Source: an uncultured Kocuria sp. (lineage in GTDB: Bacteria; Actinomycetota; Actinomycetes; Actinomycetales; Micrococcaceae). Taken from it: 64,000 nt of DNA. Under the pieces are notes generated by a model, which was given only the letters and a program-made list of their open reading frames with translations, was not told where the DNA came from and did not search any database. This document shows, piece after piece, positions 1-9,943 of this stretch. Within the stretch, counting starts at the first letter, position 1. Each line of letters opens with the position of its first letter. Made by a program: the position numbers and the translations under genes. The stretch is from contig NZ_CANMRA010000024.1 of assembly GCF_947500125.1 (NCBI RefSeq), forward strand, positions 1-64,000. Direction: 5' to 3'.

Positions 1-375
1 GGCCCGGGTGCACGACCGGAGGCGCACCCGGAGGCACGGCCCGGCGCACGCCAGGGCGAGCCCCGGGCCGTGCCGGTCGGCACGGCCGCCCCGAGGGCGG
101 CCCCCGCCGCCCCGCAGCAGATCCCCCCGGCGGCCGCCGACCGGAACGCGCGGCTGAGCTTCCGGGAGCGCCACGCCGCCGCCATCGCCGCGGGACGGAA
201 GGCACCCGAATCCGCCGCGGCACCGCAGGACGGCGGCGTAGAATGGGACGACTCCTTCGTGCCCAGCTCGGACGACGAGGCGCTCGAGGACTCCACCCTC
301 TACGGCCGCGCCGCGATCGAGCGGATCCTCGGCGGCATGCTGATCGAGGAGCGCGATCTCCACACCGGGGAGTGA
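1..375 (+). CDS. dnaX: DNA polymerase III subunit gamma/tau, C-terminal fragment
   Basis: The reading frame is open from the first base of the window and ends in TGA at 373-375, so only the last 124 residues are present. This part would belong to the clamp-loader gamma/tau subunit, which loads the sliding clamp during replication. The fragment is a Pro/Ala-rich linker followed by an acidic tail with the motif STLYGRAAIERILGG, a typical end for actinobacterial tau proteins. The ATPase domain lies outside the window. The call rests on this tail and on recR lying 90 bases downstream, since dnaX-recR is a common bacterial pair. The ATG-type start in the ORF track at base 70 is internal and not the real start. 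Confidence 0.75.
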   Translation, partial: GPGARPEAHPEARPGARQGEPRAVPVGTAAPRAAPAAPQQIPPAAADRNARLSFRERHAAAIAAGRKAPESAAAPQDGGVEWDDSFVPSSDDEALEDSTLYGRAAIERILGGMLIEERDLHTGE

Positions 376-465
376 GCCGGGACGCCCCACGCACCGGCAC
401 CCCGGTGACGCCGTGGCCGAGGACGAGCAGGAGGGCCGCGCACCGGCCCGGAAATCGAGGGAAAC

Positions 466-1062
466 GTGTACGAAGGCGCCGTTCAGGATCTGATCGACGA
501 GCTGGGCCGGCTGCCCGGCGTGGGACCGAAGTCCGCGCAGCGGATCGCGTTCCACCTCCTCGACGCCGACAAGGAGGAGGTCCGGCGCCTGGCCGACGCC
601 ATGACGGCCGTCAAGGACAAGGTGAAGTTCTGCCGGATCTGCGGCAACGTGTCCGAGCTCGACGAGTGCGCCATCTGCCGCGACGCCCGCCGCGACGACA
701 GCGTCATCTGCGTGGTCGAGGAGTCGAAGGACGTCATGGCCATCGAGCGCACCCGCAGCTTCCGCGGCCGGTACCACGTCCTCGGCGGGGCCATCAGCCC
801 CATCCAGGGCATCGGTCCCGACCAGCTGCGCATCCGGGAGCTCATGACCCGGCTCTCGGGCGACACCGTGCAGGAGGTGGTGCTCGCGACCGACCCGAAC
901 CTGGAGGGCGAGGCCACCGCCACCTACCTCTCCCGCATGCTCAAGACGCTCGGGATCCGCGTGACCCGCCTGGCCTCCGGGCTGCCCGTGGGCGGCGATC
1001 TCGAGTACGCCGACGAGGTGACCCTCGGCCGGGCCTTCGAGGGCCGGACGGTCGTCGCCTGA
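466..1062 (+). CDS. recR: Recombination mediator protein RecR
   Basis: RecR works with RecO/RecF to load RecA at single-strand gaps. The 198-residue product has the normal family length. It opens with a helix-hairpin-helix segment ([20 protein letters not shown], about residues 10-30), followed by a four-cysteine zinc finger ([16 protein letters not shown], about residues 55-70) and a Toprim domain with [12 protein letters not shown] and the [16 protein letters not shown] motif. The start is GTG at 466, preceded by GAGGG-type purines. It follows dnaX by 90 bases, probably in one transcript. All diagnostic motifs are present. Confidence 0.97.
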   Translation: MYEGAVQDLIDELGRLPGVGPKSAQRIAFHLLDADKEEVRRLADAMTAVKDKVKFCRICGNVSELDECAICRDARRDDSVICVVEESKDVMAIERTRSFRGRYHVLGGAISPIQGIGPDQLRIRELMTRLSGDTVQEVVLATDPNLEGEATATYLSRMLKTLGIRVTRLASGLPVGGDLEYADEVTLGRAFEGRTVVA

Positions 1063-1165
1063 GCGGGTCGCGCTACCATGTCCTGGTGCCCTGCCGCGGG
1101 GAGCGGGCGCACGGACCGGGCCGACCGTCGGAGCCCGGCCACCCTCGACCACAGGAGTTGAACCC

Positions 1166-2452
<1,287 letters not shown>

Positions 2453-2480
2453 TCCCCGTGCCCCGCTCCACCGGCCTGTC

Positions 2481-2516
2481 GACGACGGGGCGGGTCCCGT
2501 GACCCGCCCCGTCGTC
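2481..2516. terminator. 16-bp perfect hairpin after lysC, with the next start codon in its loop
   Basis: GACGACGGGGCGGGTC pairs perfectly with GACCCGCCCCGTCGTC around a 4-base loop. It lies 28 bases after the lysC stop and would serve as an intrinsic-type terminator, although no T-run follows. The GTG assigned as the start of the following glycosylase gene begins inside the loop. Confidence 0.6.
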
Positions 2517-3434
2517 GTCCTGCCCCGCGAGGAGTGGGCAGCGCGGGCGGACGCCCACGAGCGGCGCGCGGCGCGCTACGCCGACCCCTTCGTGGCCCGT
2601 CGCCACCGCGGGCAGAAGCACCCGGTGGAGGACTTCCTGTTCACCTACTACACGCTCAAGCCCGCCCAGCTGAAGCGCTGGCACCCCGGGGCCGGCAGCG
2701 TGCTGCTGGAGGCCGCCGAGAGGGCCGGGGACAAGTTCTACCGGCCGCTCACCGGCCCCGAGCTCGAGGACCTCGGCCTCTCCGCCCGGGACGGGGCCGT
2801 GGCCGTCGACGACGACGCCGTCCGGGACCGGCGGGCCCCCGCGATCGACTTCGCCCGGGCGGTGCTGGGCGCGCACGCGACCAACCCGGGCTTCTTCGGC
2901 TGCTTCGGCCTCCACGAGTGGGCGATGGCCTACCGCTCGGAGGACAACGACATCCGCCACGAGCAGCTGGAGCTGCGGCTCGGGGCGGCGGGCACGGACG
3001 CCGTGGTGGAGTCGGCCAGGATCCGGTGCACCCACTTCGACGCGTTCCGGTTCTTCCAGCCGCAGGCCGTGCCGCTCAACGAGCTGCGGCCCACCCGGGA
3101 GTCCCAGCGCCGGATGGAGCAGCCGGGCTGCCTGCACGCCACCATGGACCTCTACAAGTGGGCGTACAAGCTGGTCCCGGCGATCCCGTCCGAGCTGCTG
3201 CTGGACTGCTTCGAGCTGGCGTGGGACGTGCGGGCGACGGACATGCAGGCCGCACCCTACGACCTCGCCGGGTGGGGCTACGAGCCCGTGCGGATCGAGA
3301 CCCCGGAGGGCAAGGCCGAGTACGTGCGCCGGCAGCGGGAGTTCGCCCGCCGCGCGGAGCCGCTGCGCCGGCGGCTCGGCGCGGCGCTCGAGCGCCTGGA
3401 CCCTGCCCGCACCACCGACGGCGCCGCGGCGTGA
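2499..3434 (+). CDS. Putative 3-methyladenine DNA glycosylase family protein
   Basis: The product is a soluble 311-residue protein of a family conserved in Actinobacteria and usually annotated as 3-methyladenine DNA glycosylase. I recognise the family from stretches such as VEDFLFTYYTLKPAQLKRWHPG near the N-terminus and GCLHATMDLYKWAYKL in the middle. I cannot point to a helix-hairpin-helix with a catalytic Asp, so the activity is by family name only. The assigned GTG at 2499 sits in a hairpin loop, and no other start precedes the conserved region before about 2591. The stop overlaps the GTG of the next gene, so the two are probably translationally coupled. Confidence 0.55.
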   Translation: MTRPVVVLPREEWAARADAHERRAARYADPFVARRHRGQKHPVEDFLFTYYTLKPAQLKRWHPGAGSVLLEAAERAGDKFYRPLTGPELEDLGLSARDGAVAVDDDAVRDRRAPAIDFARAVLGAHATNPGFFGCFGLHEWAMAYRSEDNDIRHEQLELRLGAAGTDAVVESARIRCTHFDAFRFFQPQAVPLNELRPTRESQRRMEQPGCLHATMDLYKWAYKLVPAIPSELLLDCFELAWDVRATDMQAAPYDLAGWGYEPVRIETPEGKAEYVRRQREFARRAEPLRRRLGAALERLDPARTTDGAAA

Positions 3435-3805
3435 GCGGCCCCGGGGAGCCCACGGGCGGCTGGGAGCGGATCGTGGCGGCCTCCGCCGTGCCGGCACCGC
3501 ACGACTTCGTGACGGCCCCCTCCAGCACGGGGCAGGTGCTCGTCACCCGTGACGCCGAGGGCGCCCTGCACGTGCTGCGCAACACCTGCACCCACCAGCA
3601 GGCCACCGTGTGCCGGGAGGCGGCCGGGCGCGCCGAGACGTTCGAGTGCCCCAACCACTTCTGGGTCTTCGCTCCGGACGGGCGGTTCGTGGGGTCCCGG
3701 CTGGCCCTCGCCGCCGGCCGGGAGGCCCCGCCGGATCCCGCCAAGGACCTCCCCGCGGCGTCGGTCGACGTGGTCGACGGCTGGGTCGTGGCCCGCTTCC
3801 GCTGA
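3431..3805 (+). CDS. Small Rieske [2Fe-2S] ferredoxin-like protein
   Basis: This is a 124-residue single-domain Rieske protein. The two ligand motifs are CTH (in NTCTHQQAT) and CPNH (in FECPNHFW), giving the Cys-X-His ... Cys-X2-His pattern of a Rieske cluster. It has no membrane anchor and no catalytic oxygenase domain, so it may act as an electron carrier or as a detached Rieske domain. The GTG start at 3431 overlaps the TGA of the upstream glycosylase-like gene by 3 bases. The long ORF-track frame starting at 2534 is a shadow of that gene; only its last 124 codons are real. Its redox partner is unknown. Confidence 0.85.
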   Translation: MSGPGEPTGGWERIVAASAVPAPHDFVTAPSSTGQVLVTRDAEGALHVLRNTCTHQQATVCREAAGRAETFECPNHFWVFAPDGRFVGSRLALAAGREAPPDPAKDLPAASVDVVDGWVVARFR

Positions 3806-3843
3806 GCCGGGCCCGACCCGCGCCCGCCGCGGGGTGCACCCGC

Positions 3844-4323
3844 TCAGGAGCCGCGGTGCAATCCGTCCTCCAGCACCCGCCGCAGCGCCTCCAGGTCCTG
3901 GCGGTTGGCGCGGCGGATCTGCGCCGCGAGCACGCGCGCGCCCAGCCGCGCGAACCCGGCCGGCTCGCCGCTGTTGCGCAGGGTCATCCTGGTGCCGCCC
4001 GGGACGGGCTCCCACGTGTACGTGGTCTCCATGGGGAACGGTCCCTGCGCCGTCCGCATGACCAGCCGCTCCCCCGGGACCAGTTCGACGACCTCGTACT
4101 CGTACTCGAGCCGCCGGCCGAGGAAGTGGGCCACGAAGCCCGCCCTCGCCCCCGGCCGGAGCCCGGGTCCGGTCCTCAGCTCCACGGAGTCGATGTTCCG
4201 GTACCAGTCCGGGGCGTGGGCCGGGTCCGCGGCGTAGGCGGACACGACGTCGACGGGCCGGGCGATGACGACCTCGGTCAGCACGTCGACGCGCGCGCCG
4301 CCGGCCCGGTCGTGGCCGCTCAC
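3844..4323 (-). CDS. SRPBCC (polyketide cyclase/START-like) family protein
   Basis: The 159-residue protein has the START/Bet v 1-like fold signature seen in actinobacterial SRPBCC proteins: an N-terminal VIARPVDVVSAYAADPAHAPDWY segment, central beta strands (LEYEYEVVELVPGERLVM) and a C-terminal amphipathic helix (RANRQDLEALRRVLED). Such proteins bind hydrophobic ligands, but the ligand cannot be read from sequence. GTG at 4323 overlaps the stop of the upstream tandem-HTH gene (GTGA), so the two are translated together. This pairing suggests the DNA-binding protein controls or cooperates with it, but that is inference. Confidence 0.8.
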   Translation of the reverse strand: MSGHDRAGGARVDVLTEVVIARPVDVVSAYAADPAHAPDWYRNIDSVELRTGPGLRPGARAGFVAHFLGRRLEYEYEVVELVPGERLVMRTAQGPFPMETTYTWEPVPGGTRMTLRNSGEPAGFARLGARVLAAQIRRANRQDLEALRRVLEDGLHRGS

Positions 4324-4925
4324 GGCTGCTCCGGCGCGGGCGCGCCGTCGTCGTCGCGCCGCTGCCGCCCCGCGAGCCAGGCCTCGACGTCCGAGCGCCG
4401 GACCCGGCGGTGGCTGCCCCGGTACTGCACGGGCAGGACGCCCTCCGTGGTGAGGTTGCGCAGATAGGTGGCCGAGATCCCGGCGAGCGCCGCCGCCTGC
4501 GAGGTGGTCAGCAGGTCCGCCGGGGAGGTGGCGGCAGACCCGTCCTCGCCCTGGCGCGCGAGCCAGGCCTGGACGTCCGAGCGCCGGATCCGGCGGTGGC
4601 TGCCCCGGTACTGCACGGGCAGGACGCCCTCGGAGGTGAGGTTGCGCAGATAGGTGTGGGAGATCCCGGCGAGCGCGGCCGCCTGGGAGGTGGTCAGCAG
4701 CTCCTCGGAGCCGGTCGGCGGCACGACGGCGGACGTCACCGTGACGGCCTCCCCGCGGGTCAGCCGGGACAGGAGGTCCACGACGGCGTCGCGCGCCCCC
4801 TCCGGCAGGCGCAGGGAGGTGCCGTCCACGAAGATCGTCACGTCCCAGGACGCGAGGGCGTCCGCCAGTCGCTCGGCCTCCCGGCCGCTGAGTCCGGGGG
4901 TGGTCGTCGGAGGGTGCTGGTTCAT
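4320..4925 (-). CDS. Tandem MerR/excisionase-type helix-turn-helix protein
   Basis: The 201-residue product has an N-terminal part of about 75 residues that resembles antitoxin-like segments (DVTIFVDGTSLRLPEGARDAV), then two nearly identical excisionase-family winged HTH domains of about 50 residues. Each reads LLTTSQAAALAGIS.TYLRNLT.EGVLPVQYRGSHRR.RRSDV.AWLA. Single-copy versions are common next to PIN-domain toxins; here the copy is duplicated and the neighbour is an SRPBCC protein. ATG at 4925 is the only plausible start. The duplication probably lets one polypeptide bind a direct DNA repeat. Confidence 0.8.
   Translation of the reverse strand: MNQHPPTTTPGLSGREAERLADALASWDVTIFVDGTSLRLPEGARDAVVDLLSRLTRGEAVTVTSAVVPPTGSEELLTTSQAAALAGISHTYLRNLTSEGVLPVQYRGSHRRIRRSDVQAWLARQGEDGSAATSPADLLTTSQAAALAGISATYLRNLTTEGVLPVQYRGSHRRVRRSDVEAWLAGRQRRDDDGAPAPEQP
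4372..4700. repeat. Direct duplication of a ~142-bp HTH-coding segment
   Basis: Bases 4372-4513 and 4558-4700 are almost the same at DNA level, differing at a small minority of positions, including most wobble bases being shared. They encode the two HTH domains of the gene above. High wobble identity suggests a recent tandem duplication or gene conversion. The 44-base spacer encodes the linker. Confidence 0.85.
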
Positions 4926-4968
4926 GGGCCCATTGTTCCAGCACCGCCCGAGGTCCTCCCGCCCCTCC

Positions 4969-5040
4969 GCCGAACTCACCGCGACGCCCCGACCCGGCGG
5001 CGTGAAGGCGCCTCCCTCGGGCAGGCCCGGTGGGTTCGGC
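4969..5040. repeat. Degenerate member of the dispersed GCCGAACTCACC hairpin family
   Basis: The left end GCCGAACTCACCGCG and right end GGTGGGTTCGGC match the conserved arms of the copies at 5675, 39677 and 56425, and the total length (72 bases) is the same. The middle no longer pairs well. It lies upstream of the tandem-HTH gene. Confidence 0.55.
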
Positions 5041-5119
5041 GTGGAGCGGTGCGCTCGGGGAGGAGCGGTGCGCTCAGGGAGGGGCGGCGCGCTCGGGGAG
5101 GCCGCGGACGGTGGACCGC

Positions 5120-5620
5120 TCAGGCCGCTCCGTGCCGCCAGCGCAGGACGGCGAGCCAGAGCAGCACCCCGGCCAGGCCCATCGTCGCGGGCACGAGCAC
5201 GGGAGACGGTCCGACGGCTCCGGTGGTCGCCGCCCACAGCTGGGCCGCGCCCGGCATCGAGTCCCAGACCCCGTCGTACCGCGGGTCCACCGGACCGGCC
5301 CGCAGGTTCGCCAGGACGTGCTCGTAGACGCCGTAGGCGCTGCCGAGCACGGAGACGACCGCGGCGACCCGCACGGTGCGGGCCGTCCCGGCGGTGCGCC
5401 GCACCAGCCAGGCCACGGCGCCGACCAGGAGCACGGCCAGCACCGCCCACGGGACCAGCTGGGCGGGTCCCTGCCAGTGCCGCAGCATCGCCAGCTCGGT
5501 CAGCGCACCGAGGACGGTGCCGATCCCCACCAGCGTCAGGACCCGGCGGTAGACCGACACCAGCCGCGCGTCGTCGGAGGGGGCGTTGGAGGTGTGGGAC
5601 ACGCTGCTCATGCTCCTCAT
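5120..5620 (-). CDS. Hypothetical four-helix membrane protein
   Basis: I do not recognise the family. The 166-residue product has four hydrophobic segments: VLTLVGIGTVLGALTELAML, VPWAVLAVLLVGAVAWLV, VRVAAVVSVLGSAYGVYEHV and VPATMGLAGVLLWLAVL. It is therefore an integral membrane protein with short loops. The start is chosen at ATG 5620 (or 5611, three codons later), because the longer ORF-track version would run through the inverted repeat at 5675-5746. It stands alone, converging on nothing obvious, and purS is divergent. Confidence 0.6.
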   Translation of the reverse strand: MRSMSSVSHTSNAPSDDARLVSVYRRVLTLVGIGTVLGALTELAMLRHWQGPAQLVPWAVLAVLLVGAVAWLVRRTAGTARTVRVAAVVSVLGSAYGVYEHVLANLRAGPVDPRYDGVWDSMPGAAQLWAATTGAVGPSPVLVPATMGLAGVLLWLAVLRWRHGAA

Positions 5621-5674
5621 GGGACCACGACCGCCCGGGACGTGCCTGCATTCGGCCTGGGACGTCCCCGACCG

Positions 5675-5746
5675 GCCGAACTCACCGCGTCGGCCCGAGA
5701 GCCGGAGGTCCATGCCCCGGTCTCGGGTCGACGCGGTGAGTTCGGC
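5675..5746. repeat. Dispersed covarying hairpin, copy 1
   Basis: This is a 72-base inverted repeat whose conserved ends are GCCGAACTCACCG and CGGTGAGTTCGGC, with GCCCGAGA and TCTCGGG further in. The middle of the stem (CGTCG / TCGACG here) differs from the other copies but still pairs. The loop contains CCATG. It lies between the membrane-protein gene and the pur operon. Confidence 0.85.
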
Positions 5747-5837
5747 GTCGTGCGGGGGCGGGATCCTTCCGCGGCGGTGACTCCTACCACACCCGGCGGG
5801 CGGTCCGGGCCCGGCGCGACCGGTGTGCCCGAACCGA

Positions 5838-5843
5838 TAGAAT
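5838..5843 (+). promoter_or_regulatory. -10 box of the purSQL operon
   Basis: TAGAAT fits the actinobacterial TANNNT -10 consensus. It would start a transcript near 5850, about 46 bases before purS. No convincing -35 box is visible. Confidence 0.45.
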
Positions 5844-5895
5844 GGCTGACGTTCGCCGGATCCCGGCCCGCTGCTCGACCCTCAGGAGTTCCCCG

Positions 5896-6159
5896 ATGGC
5901 CCGCATTGTTGTCGACGTCATGCCCAAGCCCGAGATCCTTGACCCGCAGGGCAAGGCGATCGCCAACGAACTGCCCCGCATCGGCCTGGACGGCTTCGCC
6001 GGTGTCCGGCAGGGCAAGCGCTTCGAGCTGACCGTCGACGGCGAGGCCACCGAGGACGCGCTGGCACAGGCCCGTGAGGCCGCCGAGAAGCTGCTCTCCA
6101 ACCCCGTCATCGAGGACGTCGTGCGCGTGGCCGTCCTCGACGAGACCGAGGAGAACTGA
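5896..6159 (+). CDS. purS: Phosphoribosylformylglycinamidine synthase subunit PurS
   Basis: PurS is the small structural subunit of the three-part FGAM synthase that converts FGAR and glutamine to FGAM in purine synthesis. The 87-residue product starts [20 protein letters not shown] and carries [13 protein letters not shown], both typical of PurS. ATG 5896 is preceded by CAGGAG; the longer ORF in the track starts upstream of that site and is rejected. Only 2 bases separate it from purQ, so the operon is tightly coupled. Confidence 0.97.
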   Translation: MARIVVDVMPKPEILDPQGKAIANELPRIGLDGFAGVRQGKRFELTVDGEATEDALAQAREAAEKLLSNPVIEDVVRVAVLDETEEN

Positions 6160-6161
6160 GC

Positions 6162-6956
6162 ATGCCCGGCCTCGAGACCCCTCTGATCGCGGACCTCTCC
6201 GGCCCCGCGCCGGACGCCGCGCTCGCCGGCGCCCGCGTCGGCGTCGTGACCTTCCCCGGCACCCTCGACGACCGCGACGCCGCACGGGCCGTGACGCTGG
6301 CCGGCGGCACCCCGGTGTCCCTCTGGTACGCCGACGAGGACCTGCAGGACGTCGACGCCGTGATCCTGCCCGGCGGCTTCTCCTACGGCGACTACCTGCG
6401 CGCCGGGGCCATCGCCCGGTTCGCCCCGATCATGGACCGGATCATCGCGGGCGCGAACGCCGCGGGCACCTCCGGGTCCGCTCCGCTGCCGGTCCTGGGG
6501 ATCTGCAACGGCTTCCAGATGCTCACCGAGTCGCACCTGCTGCCGGGCTCGATGATCAAGAACGAGCGCCTGAAGTTCCTCTGCCGGGACCAGCGCCTGC
6601 GCGTGGAGAACAACGCGACCGTGTGGACCACGGAGTTCGAGCAGGGTCAGGAGATCGTGGTCCCGCTCAAGAACCAGGACGGCCAGTACGTGGCGGACGA
6701 GCGGACCCTCGACGCCCTCGAGGCCGAGGGCCGCGTGGTGTTCCGCTACGTCGGGGGCAACCCCAACGGCTCCCGCCGGGACATCGCCGGGATCTGCAAC
6801 GGACGCGGCAACGTGGTGGGCCTCATGCCGCACCCGGAGCACGCGGTCGAGCCGGGCTTCGGCGCGGACTCCTCCGCCTTCGGCGAGGTCGGCATGCGCG
6901 ACGGCACGGACGGGCTGGGCCTGTTCGTCTCCGCCCTCAAGGCACTGGTCAAGTAA
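6162..6956 (+). CDS. purQ: Phosphoribosylformylglycinamidine synthase subunit PurQ (glutaminase)
   Basis: PurQ releases ammonia from glutamine and passes it to PurL. The 264-residue protein is a class I amidotransferase: nucleophile motif [11 protein letters not shown] (Cys near residue 112) and the C-terminal catalytic [11 protein letters not shown] His/Glu pair. It also has [17 protein letters not shown], characteristic of PurQ. It is slightly longer than the usual 225-230 residues because of an N-terminal extension and small insertions. It sits between purS (2-base gap) and purL (17-base gap). Confidence 0.97.
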   Translation: MPGLETPLIADLSGPAPDAALAGARVGVVTFPGTLDDRDAARAVTLAGGTPVSLWYADEDLQDVDAVILPGGFSYGDYLRAGAIARFAPIMDRIIAGANAAGTSGSAPLPVLGICNGFQMLTESHLLPGSMIKNERLKFLCRDQRLRVENNATVWTTEFEQGQEIVVPLKNQDGQYVADERTLDALEAEGRVVFRYVGGNPNGSRRDIAGICNGRGNVVGLMPHPEHAVEPGFGADSSAFGEVGMRDGTDGLGLFVSALKALVK

Positions 6957-6973
6957 GGGACACAGAACACTCC

Positions 6974-9271
6974 ATGAGCGAGAAGCACTTCAACCTGGAC
7001 ACCGTCGAGCACGCGACGGCCACCCCCGACACCGAGCTGCCCTGGGCCGAGCTGGGCCTCAAGGACAACGAGTTCGAGGAGATCAAGAAGATCCTCGGCC
7101 GCCGGCCCACGGCCGCGGAGCTGGCGATGTACTCGGTCATGTGGTCCGAGCACTGCTCCTACAAGTCCTCCAAGGTCCACCTGCGCCAGTTCGGCGAGAA
7201 GGTCACCGAGGAGATGAAGAAGGACCTGCTGGTCGGCATCGGCGAGAACGCCGGCGTCACCGACCTCGGGGACGGCTGGGCCGTGACCTTCAAGATCGAG
7301 TCCCACAACCACCCGTCCTACGTGGAGCCCTACCAGGGGGCCGCCACGGGCGTGGGCGGGATCGTGCGCGACATCATCTCGATGGGCGCCCGGCCCGTGG
7401 CCGTCATGGACCCGCTGCGCTTCGGGGCGGTCGACCACCCGGACACCGCGCGCGTGGTGCACGGCGTGGTGGCGGGCGTGGGCGGCTACGGCAACTCCCT
7501 GGGCCTGCCCAACGTGGGCGGGGAGGTCGTCTTCGACTCCTGCTACCAGGGCAACCCGCTCGTCAACGCGCTCGCCGTGGGCGTGATGCGCCACGAGGAC
7601 ATCCGCCTCGCCAACGCCTCCGGCGTGGGCAACAAGGTGGTGCTGTTCGGCGCCCGCACCGGCGGCGACGGCATCGGCGGCGCCTCCGTGCTCGCCTCGG
7701 AGTCCTTCGACGACGCCAAGCCGTCCAAGCGGCCGGCCGTGCAGGTGGGCGACCCGTTCGCGGAGAAGGTGCTCATCGAGTGCTGCCTCGAGCTGTTCAA
7801 GGGCTCCCTCGTGGAGGGCATCCAGGACCTGGGGGCGGCGGGCATCTCGTGCGCCACCTCGGAGCTGGCCTCCAACGGCGAGGGCGGCATGCACGTGGAC
7901 CTCACCCAGGTGCTCCTGCGGGACCCGACCCTGACGCCGGGCGAGATCCTCATGTCGGAGTCCCAGGAGCGCATGATGGCGGTCGTGACCCCCGAGAAGG
8001 TCGAGGCCTTCGAGGCCGTGATGGACAAGTGGGACGTCGAGCACTCCTGGATCGGCGAGGTCACCGGCACCGGCCGGCTCGTGATCGAGTGGGACGACGA
8101 GGTCATCGTCGACGTCGACCCCCGCACCGTCGCCCACGAGGGCCCCGTCTACGACCGCCCCTATCACCGCCCCGCGGACCAGGACCGGCTCCAGTCGGAC
8201 CGCTTCACCGGCTCGCCCGCCGACGCCTCCCGCCCCTCGGGGGCGGAGCTGCGCAACGCCGTCCTCGAGCTCATGGCCTCCCCGAACCTGTGCGCCAAGG
8301 ACTGGGTCACCGACCAGTACGACCGCTACGTGCAGGGCAACACCGCGATGGCCATGCCCGACGACGCCGGGGTGGTCCGCGTGGACGAGGAGACCGGCCT
8401 CGGCGTGGCCCTGTCCACCGACTGCAACGGCCGCTACGCCTACCTCGACCCGTACGCCGGCGCGCAGCTGGCCCTGGCCGAGGCCTACCGCAACGTGGCG
8501 ACCTCCGGCGCCCGCCCCGCGGCCGTCTCCGACTGCCTGAACTTCGGCTCCCCCGAGGACCCGGAGACCATGTGGCAGTTCGCCGAGGCCGTGCGCGGGC
8601 TCGCCGACGGCTGCCAGCAGCTGGGGGTGCCCGTGACGGGCGGCAACGTGTCCCTCTACAACCAGACCGGCGGGGTGGCCATCCACCCGACGCCCGTGGT
8701 GGCGATGCTGGGCGTGCTCGACGACGTCCGGCGGCGCACGCCGTCGGGCTGGCGCGAGGACGGCCAGGCGATCTACCTGCTCGGGACCACCCAGGACGAG
8801 CTGGACGGCTCCGAGTGGGCGAACCTGCGCGGGCACCTCGGCGGGCTCCCCCCGGCCGTGGACCTCGCCCAGGAGAAGCTGCTCGGGGACCTGCTGATCA
8901 ACATGTCCCGCGACGGCATGATCGACGCCGCGCACGACGTCGCCGAGGGCGGCCTCGCGGCGACCCTCGCCGAGATGGCGCTGCGCTTCGACACCGGCGC
9001 GCGCATCGGACTGGGCGAGGTCTGCGAGCGGGACGGCGTGGACCTGTTCACCATGCTCTTCTCCGAGACCCAGGGACGGGCCGTGGTGGCCGTGCCGCGC
9101 AGCGAGGAAGTACGGTTCAAGGACATGTGCACCATGCGCGCCTATCCGCACACGCGGATCGGCGTGGTGGACACCGAGAACCGTGCGCTGGACGTGCAGA
9201 GCGAGTTCGGCATCGGCCTGGACGAGCTCCGCACGGCGCACCAGGGCACGCTGCCGAAGTACTTCGGCTGA
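6974..9271 (+). CDS. purL: Phosphoribosylformylglycinamidine synthase subunit PurL
   Basis: PurL is the ATP-dependent synthase subunit that makes FGAM. The 765-residue product is the small (Gram-positive/archaeal-type) PurL. It has the early catalytic motif [15 protein letters not shown], the [24 protein letters not shown] loop, the central [22 protein letters not shown] segment and the C-terminal [19 protein letters not shown] at 6974 was chosen because it follows purQ directly; the longer ORF-track frame from 6074 is a shadow of purS/purQ. Gene order purS-purQ-purL is the standard arrangement for this type. Confidence 0.98.
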   Translation: MSEKHFNLDTVEHATATPDTELPWAELGLKDNEFEEIKKILGRRPTAAELAMYSVMWSEHCSYKSSKVHLRQFGEKVTEEMKKDLLVGIGENAGVTDLGDGWAVTFKIESHNHPSYVEPYQGAATGVGGIVRDIISMGARPVAVMDPLRFGAVDHPDTARVVHGVVAGVGGYGNSLGLPNVGGEVVFDSCYQGNPLVNALAVGVMRHEDIRLANASGVGNKVVLFGARTGGDGIGGASVLASESFDDAKPSKRPAVQVGDPFAEKVLIECCLELFKGSLVEGIQDLGAAGISCATSELASNGEGGMHVDLTQVLLRDPTLTPGEILMSESQERMMAVVTPEKVEAFEAVMDKWDVEHSWIGEVTGTGRLVIEWDDEVIVDVDPRTVAHEGPVYDRPYHRPADQDRLQSDRFTGSPADASRPSGAELRNAVLELMASPNLCAKDWVTDQYDRYVQGNTAMAMPDDAGVVRVDEETGLGVALSTDCNGRYAYLDPYAGAQLALAEAYRNVATSGARPAAVSDCLNFGSPEDPETMWQFAEAVRGLADGCQQLGVPVTGGNVSLYNQTGGVAIHPTPVVAMLGVLDDVRRRTPSGWREDGQAIYLLGTTQDELDGSEWANLRGHLGGLPPAVDLAQEKLLGDLLINMSRDGMIDAAHDVAEGGLAATLAEMALRFDTGARIGLGEVCERDGVDLFTMLFSETQGRAVVAVPRSEEVRFKDMCTMRAYPHTRIGVVDTENRALDVQSEFGIGLDELRTAHQGTLPKYFG

Positions 9272-9379
9272 TCCACCGGGGGCGGCGGGGAGCCGCCCCC
9301 GGGCACACCGTTCCGCCCGGATCCCATCCGTCCATCGCCGGCACCCGCGCCTCCCGCGCACGCAGAAAGCAGCACCAGC

Positions 9380-9898
9380 ATGACTGAGGACCTCGAGGCC
9401 CTGCGCCCCGCACCCGTCCTGGAGACGGAACGACTCGTGCTCCGCCCCTTCACCGCCGAGGAGCTCGACGCCGTGGCCGCCGGCGAGCAGACGCCCCACT
9501 TCGCCCACGGCTTCCCGACCGCCGAGGACATGGACTTCGCCCGCGAGTCCCTCATGGCCGGGGGCTACTTCTTCACGGAGTCCGTGTACGCGCGGATGGC
9601 CGTCGTGGAGAAGTCGACCGGGGAGATCGTCGGCACGGCCGGATTCGTGGGCCCCCCGATCGACGCCGAGCTCGAGATCGTGGGGTCCCTCGCCGCGGAC
9701 CGCCGCAACCGTGGCTATGCCCAGGAGGGCATCACCGCGCTGCTCGGGGTCGCGTTCACGGACCCCACCGTCACGGCGGTGCGCGCCAGCGTGCCCGGGG
9801 ACAACGCCCCGGCCGAGCAGGTGCTCATCGCCGCGGGCTTCGTCCGCCGGGAGACCCCCGGCCCGGAGACGGACTACTTCCGGCCGCGCCCCGCGTAG
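9380..9898 (+). CDS. GNAT family N-acetyltransferase
   Basis: The 172-residue protein fits the RimJ/RimL-like GNAT group, which transfers acetyl groups from acetyl-CoA to amines. It opens with LETERLVLRPFTAEELDAV, typical of this group. The acetyl-CoA pyrophosphate loop is RRNRGYAQEGITALL (about residues 110-125), and the C-terminal ANxxAxxxxxxxGF pattern appears as NAPAEQVLIAAGF. The substrate is not predictable. It lies 108 bases after purL and may be cotranscribed, although the spacing allows its own promoter. Confidence 0.85.
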   Translation: MTEDLEALRPAPVLETERLVLRPFTAEELDAVAAGEQTPHFAHGFPTAEDMDFARESLMAGGYFFTESVYARMAVVEKSTGEIVGTAGFVGPPIDAELEIVGSLAADRRNRGYAQEGITALLGVAFTDPTVTAVRASVPGDNAPAEQVLIAAGFVRRETPGPETDYFRPRPA

Positions 9899-9928
9899 GC
9901 CGCGCCCCTGCGCGCGGCGGCGGATATC

Positions 9929-9943
9929 TAGACTGGCGAGGTG
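9929..9943 (+). promoter_or_regulatory. -10 box placed for leaderless transcription of the cardiolipin synthase gene
   Basis: TAGACT (9929-9934) is followed by 6 bases and then the GTG at 9941. Transcription would begin at or next to the start codon, giving a leaderless mRNA. No Shine-Dalgarno sequence is needed or seen. Confidence 0.5.

Noticed and set aside
5842-5895. Upstream ATG of the purS frame in the ORF track
   Set aside because: It overlaps the -10 box and lacks a ribosome-binding site; ATG 5896 follows CAGGAG and begins the conserved protein.
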